This document shows positions 7,541-16,059 of a stretch of 32,348 nucleotides of DNA, piece by piece. Below the pieces are notes generated by a model. The model was not told where the DNA came from, ran no database searches, and saw nothing but the letters and a program-made list of their open reading frames with translations. Where the stretch lies: NCBI GenBank assembly GCA_028873295.1, contig JAGWKO010000012.1:1-32348 (forward strand), read 5' to 3'. The position numbers and the translations under genes were made by a program. The stretch comes from Verrucomicrobiota bacterium (lineage in GTDB: Bacteria > Chlamydiota > Chlamydiia > Chlamydiales > SM23-39). Positions within the stretch are counted from its first letter, which is position 1. Each line of letters starts with the position of its first letter.

Positions 7541-9792
7541 AGAGAAAAAAAAAGAAAGCCCCCCTTCTATCTCCCGACATTCGAGCCCTCCTTCTCATTG
7601 CGCTCTCTTTTCTTGGCTTTCTTTCGCTCGGCACCTTTTCTGCGGGGCATCCTTCTCTCAATCTTCTTGGCTATGCGGGCTACTCGATTGCCTATGGCGC
7701 GACTCTTCTTTTCGGTCTTGCCGCCTTTTTACTGCCCACCTATCTCTTCTGGATGTCCCTTCGCATTATCACGCGCTTTCGCCATCCACCGCTCTATGAG
7801 CATCTCTATTTTTCCATTCTTCTTGTTTCGCTCTCTTTCCTCTTTACCGCATTCAGCGACCAGTTTCCTGCGCAAGCTGCCGGATGGGAACCTCGCATTC
7901 TCTCGGAAAAAATCGCCTTTTTCACCCCCTATCCACGTACGCTGACGCGCTATTTTCTCGGCGGCATTCCCTTCTACTTTCTCTATGCCGATCTCCCGCT
8001 CCTCAATCTGCAAAAGCTCTTCAGTCCCCAAGGCACTTTTCTCATCTTCTCTTCCACGAGCCTCGTCTCCTTTCTGCTCCTGACAAGGCTTCCCCTCATC
8101 CCCCTCTTTCTTGCCATCGGAAGAGGAGCGCGCAGAAGTACAAAACTCTTCTCTCTTCCTGCGATAAAAGAGACAAAGAAACTCCCTGCGAAAAAAGCCT
8201 CTCCTCCAGAGGCGCCTCCCAAAACTCTGCCCCTTGCTCCGGAGGAACCGATCATTCGCACCAGCTCTTCTCTTCCGACTCCCAAAGAAAAGATCTCAAT
8301 TCCCACTCAAAACCTCATCGTGCAAAAGGATCTTTCCTTCCAGCTCCCCTCGCCAACGCTTCTCTCCTCGCCAGCGCAGCGCTTCGATCATCCCAGCCTG
8401 AAAAAGGATCTGATTCGTCAGGCATCTGTTCTGGAAGAGACTTTAAAAAGTTTTGGCATCGAGGGCAAGGTGGGAGAAATCCATAGCGGCCCCACGATCA
8501 CCTCCTTTGAAGTGCACCCTCCGATTGGGGTAAAAGTGCAAAAGATCAAGGCACTGGAAAATGACATCGCTCTCAACATGGAGGCCAAATCGATTCGCAT
8601 TGTGGCGCCCATCCCTGGCAAGGCGGCTGTTGGGGTTGAAGTGCCAGCACTTCATCCGCAAGAGGTGAACTTTCAAGAGATGCTGCTCTACTACCAGCAG
8701 AAAGGGAAAAAGCTCTCCATTCCGATTCTTTTAGGCAAGTCGATCCATGGGGAATGGCTCTTTGCCGATCTGACCCGTATGCCTCACCTCTTGATTGCGG
8801 GGGCTACCGGATCTGGAAAATCGGTCTGTATCAATACGATTGTGATGTCGATTCTGATGAATGCTCGGCCTGAAGAGGTCAAGCTTCTCATGATCGACCC
8901 CAAGAAGGTGGAGCTGACGCAATACTCCGATCTTCCGCATATGATCGCGCCCGTGATTACAGAATCGCATGGCGCCTATGCAGCGCTCCAGTGGCTTGTG
9001 CGGGAGATGCAGGTGCGCTACGAAATTCTCAAGCAGCTTTCTCTGCGCAATATCAGCGCCTTCAATACAAGAAAACGCGACGTGGAAAAAGAGGCAGCTT
9101 CTTCAATTCCGATTCCAGAGATGATGCCCTTCATTGTCGCTATCATCGATGAATTTGCAGATCTCATGATGGTCTCAAGCAGCGATATTGAGACGCCCAT
9201 TGCGCGCATTGCACAGATGGCGCGAGCTGTGGGCATCCATCTCATCCTTGCAACGCAGCGCCCTTCGCGCGAAGTGATCACAGGGATCATCAAGGCCAAC
9301 ATCCCGACGCGCATCTCTTTTAAGGTAGCCAATCGGATCAACTCACAGATCATCCTTGATGAAGTGGGCGCTGAGAGTCTTCTTGGCAATGGAGATCTTC
9401 TCTTTATTCCCCCGGGAACATCACAGCTCGTCCGGGCGCAAGGGGTTTATATTAGCGACGAGGAGATCCATCGCGTCATCAGCTCGCTGGCAAAGCAGGG
9501 GCCGCCGCAGTATCTCATCTCCTCCTTTGACAACTACAAACCTCCCGAACTTGCACAGGAAAAGAGCCCCGAAAGCAGAGACCCCCTTTACGAACAGGCC
9601 TTGACCACAGTTCTTGGCGTAAAGGCAGCCTCAACAACCTTTCTGCAGCGCAAATTGAAAATCGGCTATGCGCGCGCTGCGAGTCTTATTGATGAACTGG
9701 AGGCAAATGGGGTCGTCGGGCCTGCAGATGGAGCGAGGCCGAGACGCGTTCTCTCCTCTTCCATGATGGAGGATGATGACGAGATTTCTTAA
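7537..9792 (+). CDS. ftsK: DNA translocase FtsK
   Basis: Septal DNA pump that clears the chromosome terminus during division and activates XerCD. The start is GTG 7537, overlapping the uppP stop (GTGA). Product: 751 residues. A basic N-terminus (KRKKKK) precedes four or so membrane helices (to about residue 205). A Pro/Lys-rich linker follows, then the motor domain with Walker A GATGSGKS at about 422-429 and Walker B IIDEFADLMM. The C-terminal gamma winged helix includes KLKIGYARAASLIDELE. All expected domains are present. The final 20 bp or so overlap the start of the downstream MBL hydrolase. Confidence 0.95.
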   Translation: MKRKKKKAPLLSPDIRALLLIALSFLGFLSLGTFSAGHPSLNLLGYAGYSIAYGATLLFGLAAFLLPTYLFWMSLRIITRFRHPPLYEHLYFSILLVSLSFLFTAFSDQFPAQAAGWEPRILSEKIAFFTPYPRTLTRYFLGGIPFYFLYADLPLLNLQKLFSPQGTFLIFSSTSLVSFLLLTRLPLIPLFLAIGRGARRSTKLFSLPAIKETKKLPAKKASPPEAPPKTLPLAPEEPIIRTSSSLPTPKEKISIPTQNLIVQKDLSFQLPSPTLLSSPAQRFDHPSLKKDLIRQASVLEETLKSFGIEGKVGEIHSGPTITSFEVHPPIGVKVQKIKALENDIALNMEAKSIRIVAPIPGKAAVGVEVPALHPQEVNFQEMLLYYQQKGKKLSIPILLGKSIHGEWLFADLTRMPHLLIAGATGSGKSVCINTIVMSILMNARPEEVKLLMIDPKKVELTQYSDLPHMIAPVITESHGAYAALQWLVREMQVRYEILKQLSLRNISAFNTRKRDVEKEAASSIPIPEMMPFIVAIIDEFADLMMVSSSDIETPIARIAQMARAVGIHLILATQRPSREVITGIIKANIPTRISFKVANRINSQIILDEVGAESLLGNGDLLFIPPGTSQLVRAQGVYISDEEIHRVISSLAKQGPPQYLISSFDNYKPPELAQEKSPESRDPLYEQALTTVLGVKAASTTFLQRKLKIGYARAASLIDELEANGVVGPADGARPRRVLSSSMMEDDDEIS

Positions 9793-10687
9793 ATTTTGGG
9801 GAACACGGGGATCCTGTCCTGTGAGCGGCCCTCAATACGTCGAGTATGGAGGCAACACTCCCTGCCTGGAGGTCGCCTATGACGACACCTATTTTCTGAT
9901 CGATGCGGGCACAGGGATTCGCCCTCTGGGGGAGCAGTTTCGAAAAAATATCGGCAAAGAGATTCAGATTTTTCTCAGCCACCCCCATCTCGATCACCTG
10001 ATTGGGCTTCCCTTTTTCGCACCTGCTTTCCAAAAAGAGACGCAGATTGCGATCTGGCTACCTGCACAGATGGCCAAAAGCGGGAAAACTCTGCTGACGC
10101 AATTTCTCTCCTCAGAAGTCTTTCCTGGCGGCTTTGAGCAGATCCAGGCGCTTCTTCGCTTCTATCCTGCCTTTGAAGAGATTCCCATTCAGATGGGAGA
10201 GGTCTCTCTTCACTTTTGCCAGATTGCGCATCCTGGAGTCACCTATGGGTTTAAAATCATCACCCCAAAGCAGAAGATCGGCTACATCACCGACCATGAG
10301 TTTTTACGCGGCTATTGCGGTCCCTGGGACTCCCCTCCTCCCCATCTCCTGGAAAGAGAAGCGAAGACAATCCACTTTTTCTCCGACCTCGATCTGCTCA
10401 TCCATGAGGCGCAATTCTCAGCAGAAGAATACAAAACCAAAATAGGCTGGGGGCACTCCTCTCTTCCCAACACCCTTGCCTTTCTCAAGGCTACGCGTAC
10501 TCCTCAGCTACTTGTCACGCATCACGACCCTTCACACAGCGATGCCGACCTTCACGCCCTACAGCAGGAAGCAAATAGAATGCTGGAGGGAACAGGATTC
10601 TCTGCCCGTTGGATAAGAGATGGAGAAAAGATAGAATTACCTGCGCCTTGCCATTTCTGCTACGTTGGCAAAATGCGCAGCTCTTGA
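9776..10687 (+). CDS. MBL-fold metal-dependent hydrolase (GTRGS type)
   Basis: A metallo-beta-lactamase-fold protein of 303 residues, counted from ATG 9776. The adjacent ATG at 9773 is also possible. The ribosome-binding site GGAGG at 9768-9772 favours the second. The N-terminal FWGTRGSCPVSG is characteristic of a PhnP/RNase Z-like subgroup. The metal-binding motif HPHLDH places ligands at His69, His71, Asp73 and His74. Later metal ligands are likely the HPGVTYG, TDHEF and HHDPSHSD segments. The substrate is unknown. It starts inside the end of ftsK. Its last 51 bp overlap the convergent gene ending at 10637. Confidence 0.85.
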   Translation: MTRFLKFWGTRGSCPVSGPQYVEYGGNTPCLEVAYDDTYFLIDAGTGIRPLGEQFRKNIGKEIQIFLSHPHLDHLIGLPFFAPAFQKETQIAIWLPAQMAKSGKTLLTQFLSSEVFPGGFEQIQALLRFYPAFEEIPIQMGEVSLHFCQIAHPGVTYGFKIITPKQKIGYITDHEFLRGYCGPWDSPPPHLLEREAKTIHFFSDLDLLIHEAQFSAEEYKTKIGWGHSSLPNTLAFLKATRTPQLLVTHHDPSHSDADLHALQQEANRMLEGTGFSARWIRDGEKIELPAPCHFCYVGKMRSS

Positions 10688-11101
10688 TTGCTCAGCCCTC
10701 TGAAACTCATAATACCCTCGTTGACAAGCGGAGCACCAAATAATAGTACGCACTATGCCAGTAGCGTTCCCTTGCGCTTCTTTCAAACGGGGAATCTCTG
10801 CATTCATTTCTACATGCTGCCTTGTCAACCCCGCTTCCTCTTGCTCAATTTGAAAAATTCTTCCCTGTAATCGAGATTGTTCCTGACCATGCAACTGCTT
10901 TTTATCCTGCAAAGATCGGTTGAGTTCGTTTAACTGATGCAAAAGAGTTTGAAATCTCTGCTGCTTATCACCTACGCGCTGTTTAACTTCCTCTGAATAA
11001 AAAGAAGCCTCCCCGACAAGCTTGTCAACGCGCCCCTCTTCCATCTGTGCAGCAGAGGGGTTAGTCGCATAAGACTCTTTACTTGAAGAAACTATAGTCA
11101 T
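10637..11101 (-). CDS. unknown coiled-coil protein with CxxC tail (operon gene 5)
   Basis: No family recognised. The 154-residue product has a Ser/Thr-rich N-terminus (MTIVSSSKES) and a long heptad-like helix rich in Gln, Glu, Leu and Arg (about 25-105). The C-terminus carries the CSACQRGYY motif near residue 123. GGGAGGACTCG precedes the ATG, a good ribosome-binding site. Its start overlaps the stop of the preceding gene by 4 bp (ATGA), making it the last gene of a five-gene leftward operon. The final 51 bp are antisense to the end of the MBL gene. The CxxC pair suggests metal binding or a disulfide, which is inference. Confidence 0.75.
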   Translation of the reverse strand: MTIVSSSKESYATNPSAAQMEEGRVDKLVGEASFYSEEVKQRVGDKQQRFQTLLHQLNELNRSLQDKKQLHGQEQSRLQGRIFQIEQEEAGLTRQHVEMNAEIPRLKEAQGNATGIVRTIIWCSACQRGYYEFQRAEQSRAAHFANVAEMARRR

Positions 11102-11505
11102 CGAGTCCTCCCATTACAGTTCGAACATACGTTCCAGGTCTCATTCTGACGTCTGGTCAATTCGTTTCTTTCTTTTTCTACCTCAGAAGCCACTTCCTGC
11201 ACTCGAGATTGAACAAGATCTCTTGAGCGCTCTGCAACCACCACTCTCTCTTGCAATCTCTGCATCGTTGCTTGGTGCAAACCATCCTCCGCCCGGTGCG
11301 CCTGCTCTGCTTCTAAAATCCGCGCTCGAAGCGCTTCAATTGCCCCATCCAATTCATTGAGTAAGGCATTAGCCTCTTCCCCAAACCCCTTAACCTCAGC
11401 TGACAGCTTTTGCACAGCTTTTTCTTTTGTTTGATCTGCCAGGTGCATCTCCCGGAACAGAGTTTCTGTAAGAGAGAGCTCTTTTGTTATGATCTTTATA
11501 CTCAT
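11098..11505 (-). CDS. unknown coiled-coil protein with CxxC tail (operon gene 4)
   Basis: No family recognised. The 135-residue product has N-terminus MSIKIITKEL, then an almost uninterrupted amphipathic helix (about 20-120) typical of a coiled coil. It ends in VCSNCNGRTR with a CxxC pair nine residues from the terminus. The strong ribosome-binding site GGAGG lies in the 8-bp gap after the preceding gene's stop. Its own stop overlaps the next start by 4 bp. It resembles the following 154-residue protein in layout (helix, then CxxC near the end), suggesting related roles or a common origin. Confidence 0.75.
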   Translation of the reverse strand: MSIKIITKELSLTETLFREMHLADQTKEKAVQKLSAEVKGFGEEANALLNELDGAIEALRARILEAEQAHRAEDGLHQATMQRLQERVVVAERSRDLVQSRVQEVASEVEKERNELTRRQNETWNVCSNCNGRTR

Positions 11506-11513
11506 CTACCTCC

Positions 11514-12512
11514 TCACGATATGGTACACATTCCATCATCACTATCCATCGCAGCGCGGATACGCGCGATCTCTGCTTCTTTTGCGGCAATGCTCCAATT
11601 GAGCGCCTGGATTTCTGCCTGTTGGGAAAGCGATCTTTCCCGCAGCGCTGCCACCTCCGCTCTTCGCTGCGCAACCTCTTCTACAAGTGCATCGATCCTC
11701 TGATTCGTCCTTTGCATCTCTTGACGATGCTCTATATCCTGCTCGCGCAACATATCAGCCACTCTTCGATCCTGCTCTTCAATCCTTGCCATAACGCGCT
11801 GGTAAAGACCACCTCTTGCTTCAGCAGCAAAAGCGCGAACCTCATCACTTACTCTCAACTCTTCCCGAAGGTTTCGAATCGTTTCCTCACAACCGCTTAT
11901 TGCACTATTCACCTTCGAGCTCGACGCCTTCTTTTGCAGCACTGCATAATAGAGTGTTCTTTCCATCTCATTGCGCAAAGCAATCTCACCGCCAGGCGCA
12001 GCCGAATTCCCTACAGAAACAGGTAAAGAAGATATCCATTGCAAAATCTCCGCAGCAAATGGATGATCCTCATACTCTTGCATTTGCTTTCCGTGGCAGG
12101 GACAAGAAGTGGAAACCTGTAATACAGCTTCCAAATCGCGTCTGGAAAAAACTTCGATATCCTCCTTCTCTAAAAGAACGCGTTGAGGCGGAGTGGAAAG
12201 ATCCGGCACAACGGTTTCCTGAAAATCGGGATGGATGAAGACTTTATTAAAGAGCTCTTCGATCTTTCTTTTTGTCTCCTTCAGCAAAAGGACAAAATCC
12301 CCATTTTCATCTACAGGAGCAGTGGCAATGAGTTCTCTTACCCAGACAATCAGCCGATTCGAGAGCCAGTCCCGATCTTCTCTATGAGAAGAGAGCATGT
12401 GGGAAAGAGAGTTCAACGCCTCGCTATAGGAAAAGGGCTGCTCCGGCCTTGCGATTAATCGCAAAACAAGCGACGGCCCTGTATTTTCAACTGTTGTAAT
12501 TGTGCTGTTCAT
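11514..12512 (-). CDS. unknown protein, helical N-domain plus coiled coil (operon gene 3)
   Basis: No known family recognised. The 332-residue product starts with a Thr/Ser-rich segment (MNSTITTVENT). A mostly helical domain (about 25-190) includes DWLSNRLIVWVREL, VFSRRDLEAVLQ, a CPCHG motif and HPFAAEILQWI. A coiled coil (about 205-325) with strong Glu/Arg/Gln heptads follows. Several of these motifs recur in the neighbouring 395- and 277-residue proteins, indicating diverged paralogues. The start overlaps the preceding stop by 4 bp (ATGA). No membrane segment or signal peptide is seen. Confidence 0.8.
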   Translation of the reverse strand: MNSTITTVENTGPSLVLRLIARPEQPFSYSEALNSLSHMLSSHREDRDWLSNRLIVWVRELIATAPVDENGDFVLLLKETKRKIEELFNKVFIHPDFQETVVPDLSTPPQRVLLEKEDIEVFSRRDLEAVLQVSTSCPCHGKQMQEYEDHPFAAEILQWISSLPVSVGNSAAPGGEIALRNEMERTLYYAVLQKKASSSKVNSAISGCEETIRNLREELRVSDEVRAFAAEARGGLYQRVMARIEEQDRRVADMLREQDIEHRQEMQRTNQRIDALVEEVAQRRAEVAALRERSLSQQAEIQALNWSIAAKEAEIARIRAAMDSDDGMCTIS

Positions 12513-13342
12513 GCCCTCATTCCTTTCAATTTGTCAGAAAGCTCTTGAATCCGCGCCTCATTGTGCCGCACTTCCTCTCTCTTTGTTTCGACCTTTTTCT
12601 TTCCTTCATCCAGAATGGCAGTTGCTTTCTGCTCTAAAGCGACCTGCACTTCGAGCACGGCTTGTCCCTGCACTGCATGAGACGCAACTCCTCTCTTTTC
12701 TTCAGCGATCATTGCAGTAACGTGCGCTTTGGATTCTTCATCCAGTTTCCCCCTTCTCTCTGCTACAGAACTTTTAGTAAGAGCCATCCCGCACTTTCCC
12801 CGTCTTAAGCTCCACGCTTCTGTCAACACGTTTTGGGTCGCTCTATACTTTTGCGCCATCTCCCCGTAGTAGACTTTTTTAAATTCCAACATCTCGGGAT
12901 TCTGACCAATACTCATTAAGGCTGAGCCAGAACCGCGAAGAACAAGAGCGTCAGAAAAAACCGTGGGAACCCCTGCCAGCTCATGCAAAATCGATGTGAC
13001 AAGCCCGTGAACCTTTGCTTCACTTGCTCTCACCATCATCTCCCCATCAAAAGGAGAGCTGCTTGAAGGAAAGCTTTTCTGAAAATCCTCCAGCATCCAC
13101 TTCTCCCAAACCCAGCACCTTTCCAAAACGGCCTCTTTTAAAAGAGCAGAGGGAATGAGTGGGTTGGCAAGAGCCTCTTCCTTGAGCTGTTTTAAAAGAT
13201 TCTCTTCAGAGAAAGAGCCAGTTTTTGCCTCCTCCAGCCACTCAAAGAGGCGAGATGAGATAAAATCATTATAGTCAGAGCGCCTTGCATAGGCTGACTC
13301 AACTTTTTGCAGAATGTTCTGATAGGCGGTAGTTGTGATCAT
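12509..13342 (-). CDS. unknown helical/coiled-coil protein (operon gene 2)
   Basis: No known family recognised. I take ATG 13342, which overlaps the upstream stop by 4 bp and follows GGGAGGAG at some distance. The open frame runs 36 codons further upstream, but that part is antisense-like and Cys-rich. Product: 277 residues. The N-terminal helical region contains DFISSRLFEWLEEA, matching the same motif in the flanking genes, and a central KKVYYGEMAQKY resembles RTLYYAVLQKK of gene 3. The C-terminal 80 residues form a charged coiled coil ending KLKGMRA. No membrane segment is seen. Confidence 0.78.
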   Translation of the reverse strand: MITTTAYQNILQKVESAYARRSDYNDFISSRLFEWLEEAKTGSFSEENLLKQLKEEALANPLIPSALLKEAVLERCWVWEKWMLEDFQKSFPSSSSPFDGEMMVRASEAKVHGLVTSILHELAGVPTVFSDALVLRGSGSALMSIGQNPEMLEFKKVYYGEMAQKYRATQNVLTEAWSLRRGKCGMALTKSSVAERRGKLDEESKAHVTAMIAEEKRGVASHAVQGQAVLEVQVALEQKATAILDEGKKKVETKREEVRHNEARIQELSDKLKGMRA

Positions 13343-14526
13343 ACAGGGAAACTTACTCCTCCCATGATTCCTCCTCCCGAGCCAGCAGATAAAGTAGGCT
13401 GCATTCCCATTTGCAATGCAGATGTGACCCCGGCAGTTACGGCAGCGCAAAGAGCAGCAATAGCCACCGTCTTGATCAGTTCATTTTTTTTTCTTTCCTT
13501 ATAGTTATCAAGAGCCTGCTTAAGCTCCCTTGTTGCCTCTTCAAGCTTGCGATTTGCCTCTTGCGTTCCTCTGATCTCTTCCTGGACCCGTCCCATCAGC
13601 GCCTTTTGCAGAAGAACCTCTTCCTGTAAAACAGGCAGTTCTCCATTCAACGCTTCGATCCGCGCCTCTAACTCCCTTCTTTTTACCCCCTCTTCTTCAC
13701 CAAAATTTCTCACCCGCTCGATCTGAGCATCAAAATGCTCGCCAATCTCAGCAAAAAGAGGTTGAGATTCCTGCCCGATCCTTTCTGAAAGCGCCTTCTC
13801 CGTTTCTCTTCTCCGCTCTTTTGTCTCGCGCATTGCAGCCCATTGAGGCTCAAGCACTTGCTCGCGAATAAAGGCGTTTTCCAAAGTAGGAAAAAGAGGA
13901 AGAGATCTTCTTACTTTCAGCTCTTCGTAAAGCAGATCGATTCGAAGAGAAGCTTCCGTTTGGAAAAAGGAAGCATCATATTCCTTAAGAAAAGAGACCA
14001 TGCGCTCTGCAATAGGGTGCGCCTTTAGAAGAAAAGATCTCGTCCCTACCACATCATAGAGCCACTCCATCCGATCCTCTACGGGAAGAGCGCTCAAAGC
14101 GACACAAAGCGCTTTTCGATTGAAGAGCAAGCCATTACTACCCAAAAGGGGGTGATCATCTAAAGGAAGTGAAGGCGCATCCATTGCAGTTGATGGATCA
14201 TCTACCAGAAGCTCATGAAGGAACGCAAAATATCTCTCCTTAACCATTTCAACAGAATCGCACTCTCCCAATACTTCCCTGAAAGAAGGGACCCATAGTC
14301 GAATGCTTTCAGTAAAGGGATCGTCCAACCTCGTGCTGTCTAAAAGAGCTTGAATCTCCACAAGCTCTGCTCGCAAACCGCGCTTCCATGCCGTTTGCAG
14401 CAGATCGCTTGAAGGTACGGAAGGAGCTGCTTGCAATGGCTCTTCACCCATTTGCAAATCATCCACCTGCTGCGCCGGAAGAAGAGCTCTTGTCTGTAGA
14501 AATGAAGAACAAATAGTGATATTCAC
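13339..14526 (-). CDS. unknown coiled-coil protein with C-terminal hydrophobic segment (operon gene 1)
   Basis: No known family recognised. The 395-residue product starts at GTG 14526, and a later start at Met26 (about 14451) cannot be excluded. The helical domain (about 40-235) contains DPFTESIRLWVPSF, LFNRKALCVAL and HPIAERMVSFLKEY, which parallel motifs in genes 2 and 3. A coiled coil (about 235-345) follows. Next come KKNEL and a small-residue hydrophobic segment (IKTVAIAALCAAVTAGVTSAL), then a Gly/Ser-rich tail (SAGSGGGIMGG). The tail layout suggests membrane insertion or assembly. This is the first gene of the operon. Confidence 0.78.
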   Translation of the reverse strand: MNITICSSFLQTRALLPAQQVDDLQMGEEPLQAAPSVPSSDLLQTAWKRGLRAELVEIQALLDSTRLDDPFTESIRLWVPSFREVLGECDSVEMVKERYFAFLHELLVDDPSTAMDAPSLPLDDHPLLGSNGLLFNRKALCVALSALPVEDRMEWLYDVVGTRSFLLKAHPIAERMVSFLKEYDASFFQTEASLRIDLLYEELKVRRSLPLFPTLENAFIREQVLEPQWAAMRETKERRRETEKALSERIGQESQPLFAEIGEHFDAQIERVRNFGEEEGVKRRELEARIEALNGELPVLQEEVLLQKALMGRVQEEIRGTQEANRKLEEATRELKQALDNYKERKKNELIKTVAIAALCAAVTAGVTSALQMGMQPTLSAGSGGGIMGGVSFPV

Positions 14527-14533
14527 GCGAGGA

Positions 14534-14562
14534 ATTTTACCACGCAGCGAATAAAATGGAAG
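14534..14562 (-). promoter_or_regulatory. weak candidate promoter of the leftward coiled-coil operon
   Basis: On the minus strand a good -10 (TAAAAT, 14539-14534) is preceded at 17 bp by a poor -35 (CTTCCA, 14562-14557). Transcription would begin almost at the GTG start codon. The only other candidates in this AT-rich gap are equally weak. Confidence 0.25.
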
Positions 14563-14595
14563 AATAAAATATATTTGTACAATAATTTTTATCGG

Positions 14596-14623
14596 TTGAT
14601 TTTCTTCATGAGATTGCTATGAT
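14596..14623 (+). promoter_or_regulatory. candidate promoter of the rightward coiled-coil genes
   Basis: TTGATT (14596-14601), a 16-bp spacer and TATGAT (14618-14623). GCTATGAT is repeated 8 bp later (14624-14631), giving a second possible -10. Transcription would start at about 14630, next to the first ATG of the gene, so the mRNA may have almost no leader. Confidence 0.45.
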
Positions 14624-14633
14624 GCTATGATAT

Positions 14634-15368
14634 ATGCCCATGATCCGAGTTCATCAAACAAACTATACCAGCACTACTTTGAGGGAAACCGCAGAACCAA
14701 TTTCTCCCTCCACTCATTACATCCTTCGGCTGAAATCAAGAGAAGCTTTTCTTTTACAAAGACTTGAGGAAATGGGATTGCAAGCGGAAGAGTTTCGATC
14801 CCTTTTGCAGGATGGATCTTATGAGAGCTCTCCTCCTAAAACCAGGGCAAGGGTTCTTTGTCACCTTCTCTTTTCTCTCGTCCAGCCATCCTTTCCGCAA
14901 CAAATTGATGAGGCGCAGTTTGTTGAACTTGGCAATCTGATCAAAGAATCTATCAGTTCTTTGGGCCTTGAGCCTGAAACAGAGATACAAAGCTTCCAAG
15001 CCAAAAGAGAAAAACAGATCAGGAAGATGGATAAACGAAAAGAGAAGGAGCGGTTAGCAGAAGAGATTCGCTCTGCCTTTGAGCAAGCTACCCGCGGTCG
15101 CATCTTTGCTGCAGCTGTGGAGTACAACAGCGTTAGCGCCAAATTTCAAAAACTACAAGAACGCGTTTCAGCCTTGGTTGAAAGCAGAGACGAGAGCGCT
15201 ATCAAAGAAAAAGTGGACCATATTACAAAAAAACTCAATGAACTGATCGCCAGTATCAATCAGATCAGTCAAGAGATGGAACAGGCAAACGGTCTCATAG
15301 CCCAGGAAGAGGTTCACTACCAGGCGATCCTTCAGAGGGCTGAAGATCTTTTAGGGAGGATTGAATGA
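14634..15368 (+). CDS. unknown helical/coiled-coil protein
   Basis: No family recognised. The 244-residue product has two possible starts, ATG 14634 and ATG 14640. Neither has a ribosome-binding site, and the promoter motif lies almost on top of them. The N-terminus is Thr/Ser-rich (HQTNYTSTTL). A helical region (about 30-120) is followed by a strongly charged coiled coil (about 120-244), including KMDKRKEKERLAEE and AEDLLGRIE. It is divergent from the five-gene operon and shares its general plan (helical head, coiled-coil tail). Its stop overlaps the next gene by 4 bp. Confidence 0.78.
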   Translation: MPMIRVHQTNYTSTTLRETAEPISPSTHYILRLKSREAFLLQRLEEMGLQAEEFRSLLQDGSYESSPPKTRARVLCHLLFSLVQPSFPQQIDEAQFVELGNLIKESISSLGLEPETEIQSFQAKREKQIRKMDKRKEKERLAEEIRSAFEQATRGRIFAAAVEYNSVSAKFQKLQERVSALVESRDESAIKEKVDHITKKLNELIASINQISQEMEQANGLIAQEEVHYQAILQRAEDLLGRIE

Positions 15369-16003
15369 CGCCAATTTCTTTGCGAAATCTTCTCACCTGC
15401 CCCTCTGATGAGAGCTCTGATGAATCCGATCTTGATATAGAGGCAACCATTGATGAGGCGCAAAAAAGGGCAGAAGAGTATCTGCAAGCTCGCATTCAAC
15501 CTCTAACAGAGAACCTCACCGCTATAGCCGGTGCTATCGATGAAGTGATCCAGGAACAACTGACTGTCACTCCCTATGATCATCTTGAAGAGACTTTTTC
15601 TGTGCTTGAGGCTGCAAAAAGAGAACTCGTGGAACAAAAAGCAGTGCAACGGGAAGAGCTCCGCAAATCCTGCAGCGCCCTTGTTGCCGGAACAGTCACA
15701 AAAAAAGAGCTGATTGACTCTTTTCAAAGCACAAAGGAAAAGATCAGAAAAGCCCCTCCCACCTCGCGGGCAATCGCCACTGTCCAAACAGCAAGCAGCC
15801 ACATCTCTTCATACATTGCTCATGGAATAGAAAGAGCTGCGACAACTGCGCCCATGTCTTACTATAATAGGCCGCCCGATCAAGGATTTCGCTCAAAAGA
15901 AAAAGTTGACGAAAGGCTTGCAAAACTCCGGGGCGACATCATCAATCATCAATTGAAGCCACATAATGACCCCACTCCCAAATCCAACAACTTCCCATAT
16001 TGA
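15365..16003 (+). CDS. unknown helical protein, coupled to the preceding gene
   Basis: No family recognised. The 212-residue product starts at ATG 15365, overlapping the previous stop (ATGA), with the strong ribosome-binding site GGGAGG just upstream. An acidic Ser/Asp/Glu stretch at about 13-27 precedes long helices (about 27-140). The C-terminus is Pro/Asn-rich and probably disordered. No membrane segment or catalytic motif is visible. It probably acts with the 244-residue partner, judged only from coupling. Confidence 0.75.
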   Translation: MTPISLRNLLTCPSDESSDESDLDIEATIDEAQKRAEEYLQARIQPLTENLTAIAGAIDEVIQEQLTVTPYDHLEETFSVLEAAKRELVEQKAVQREELRKSCSALVAGTVTKKELIDSFQSTKEKIRKAPPTSRAIATVQTASSHISSYIAHGIERAATTAPMSYYNRPPDQGFRSKEKVDERLAKLRGDIINHQLKPHNDPTPKSNNFPY

Positions 16004-16059
16004 CATAAACTGAACCAGAAACTTAAAATTGAATACCAAATAAATTGTAGGGAGTTATT

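Noticed and set aside
13343-13450. Upstream extension of coiled-coil gene 2
   Set aside because: The extra 36 codons lie inside gene 1 and are Cys-rich. The ATG overlapping the gene 1 stop is the better start.
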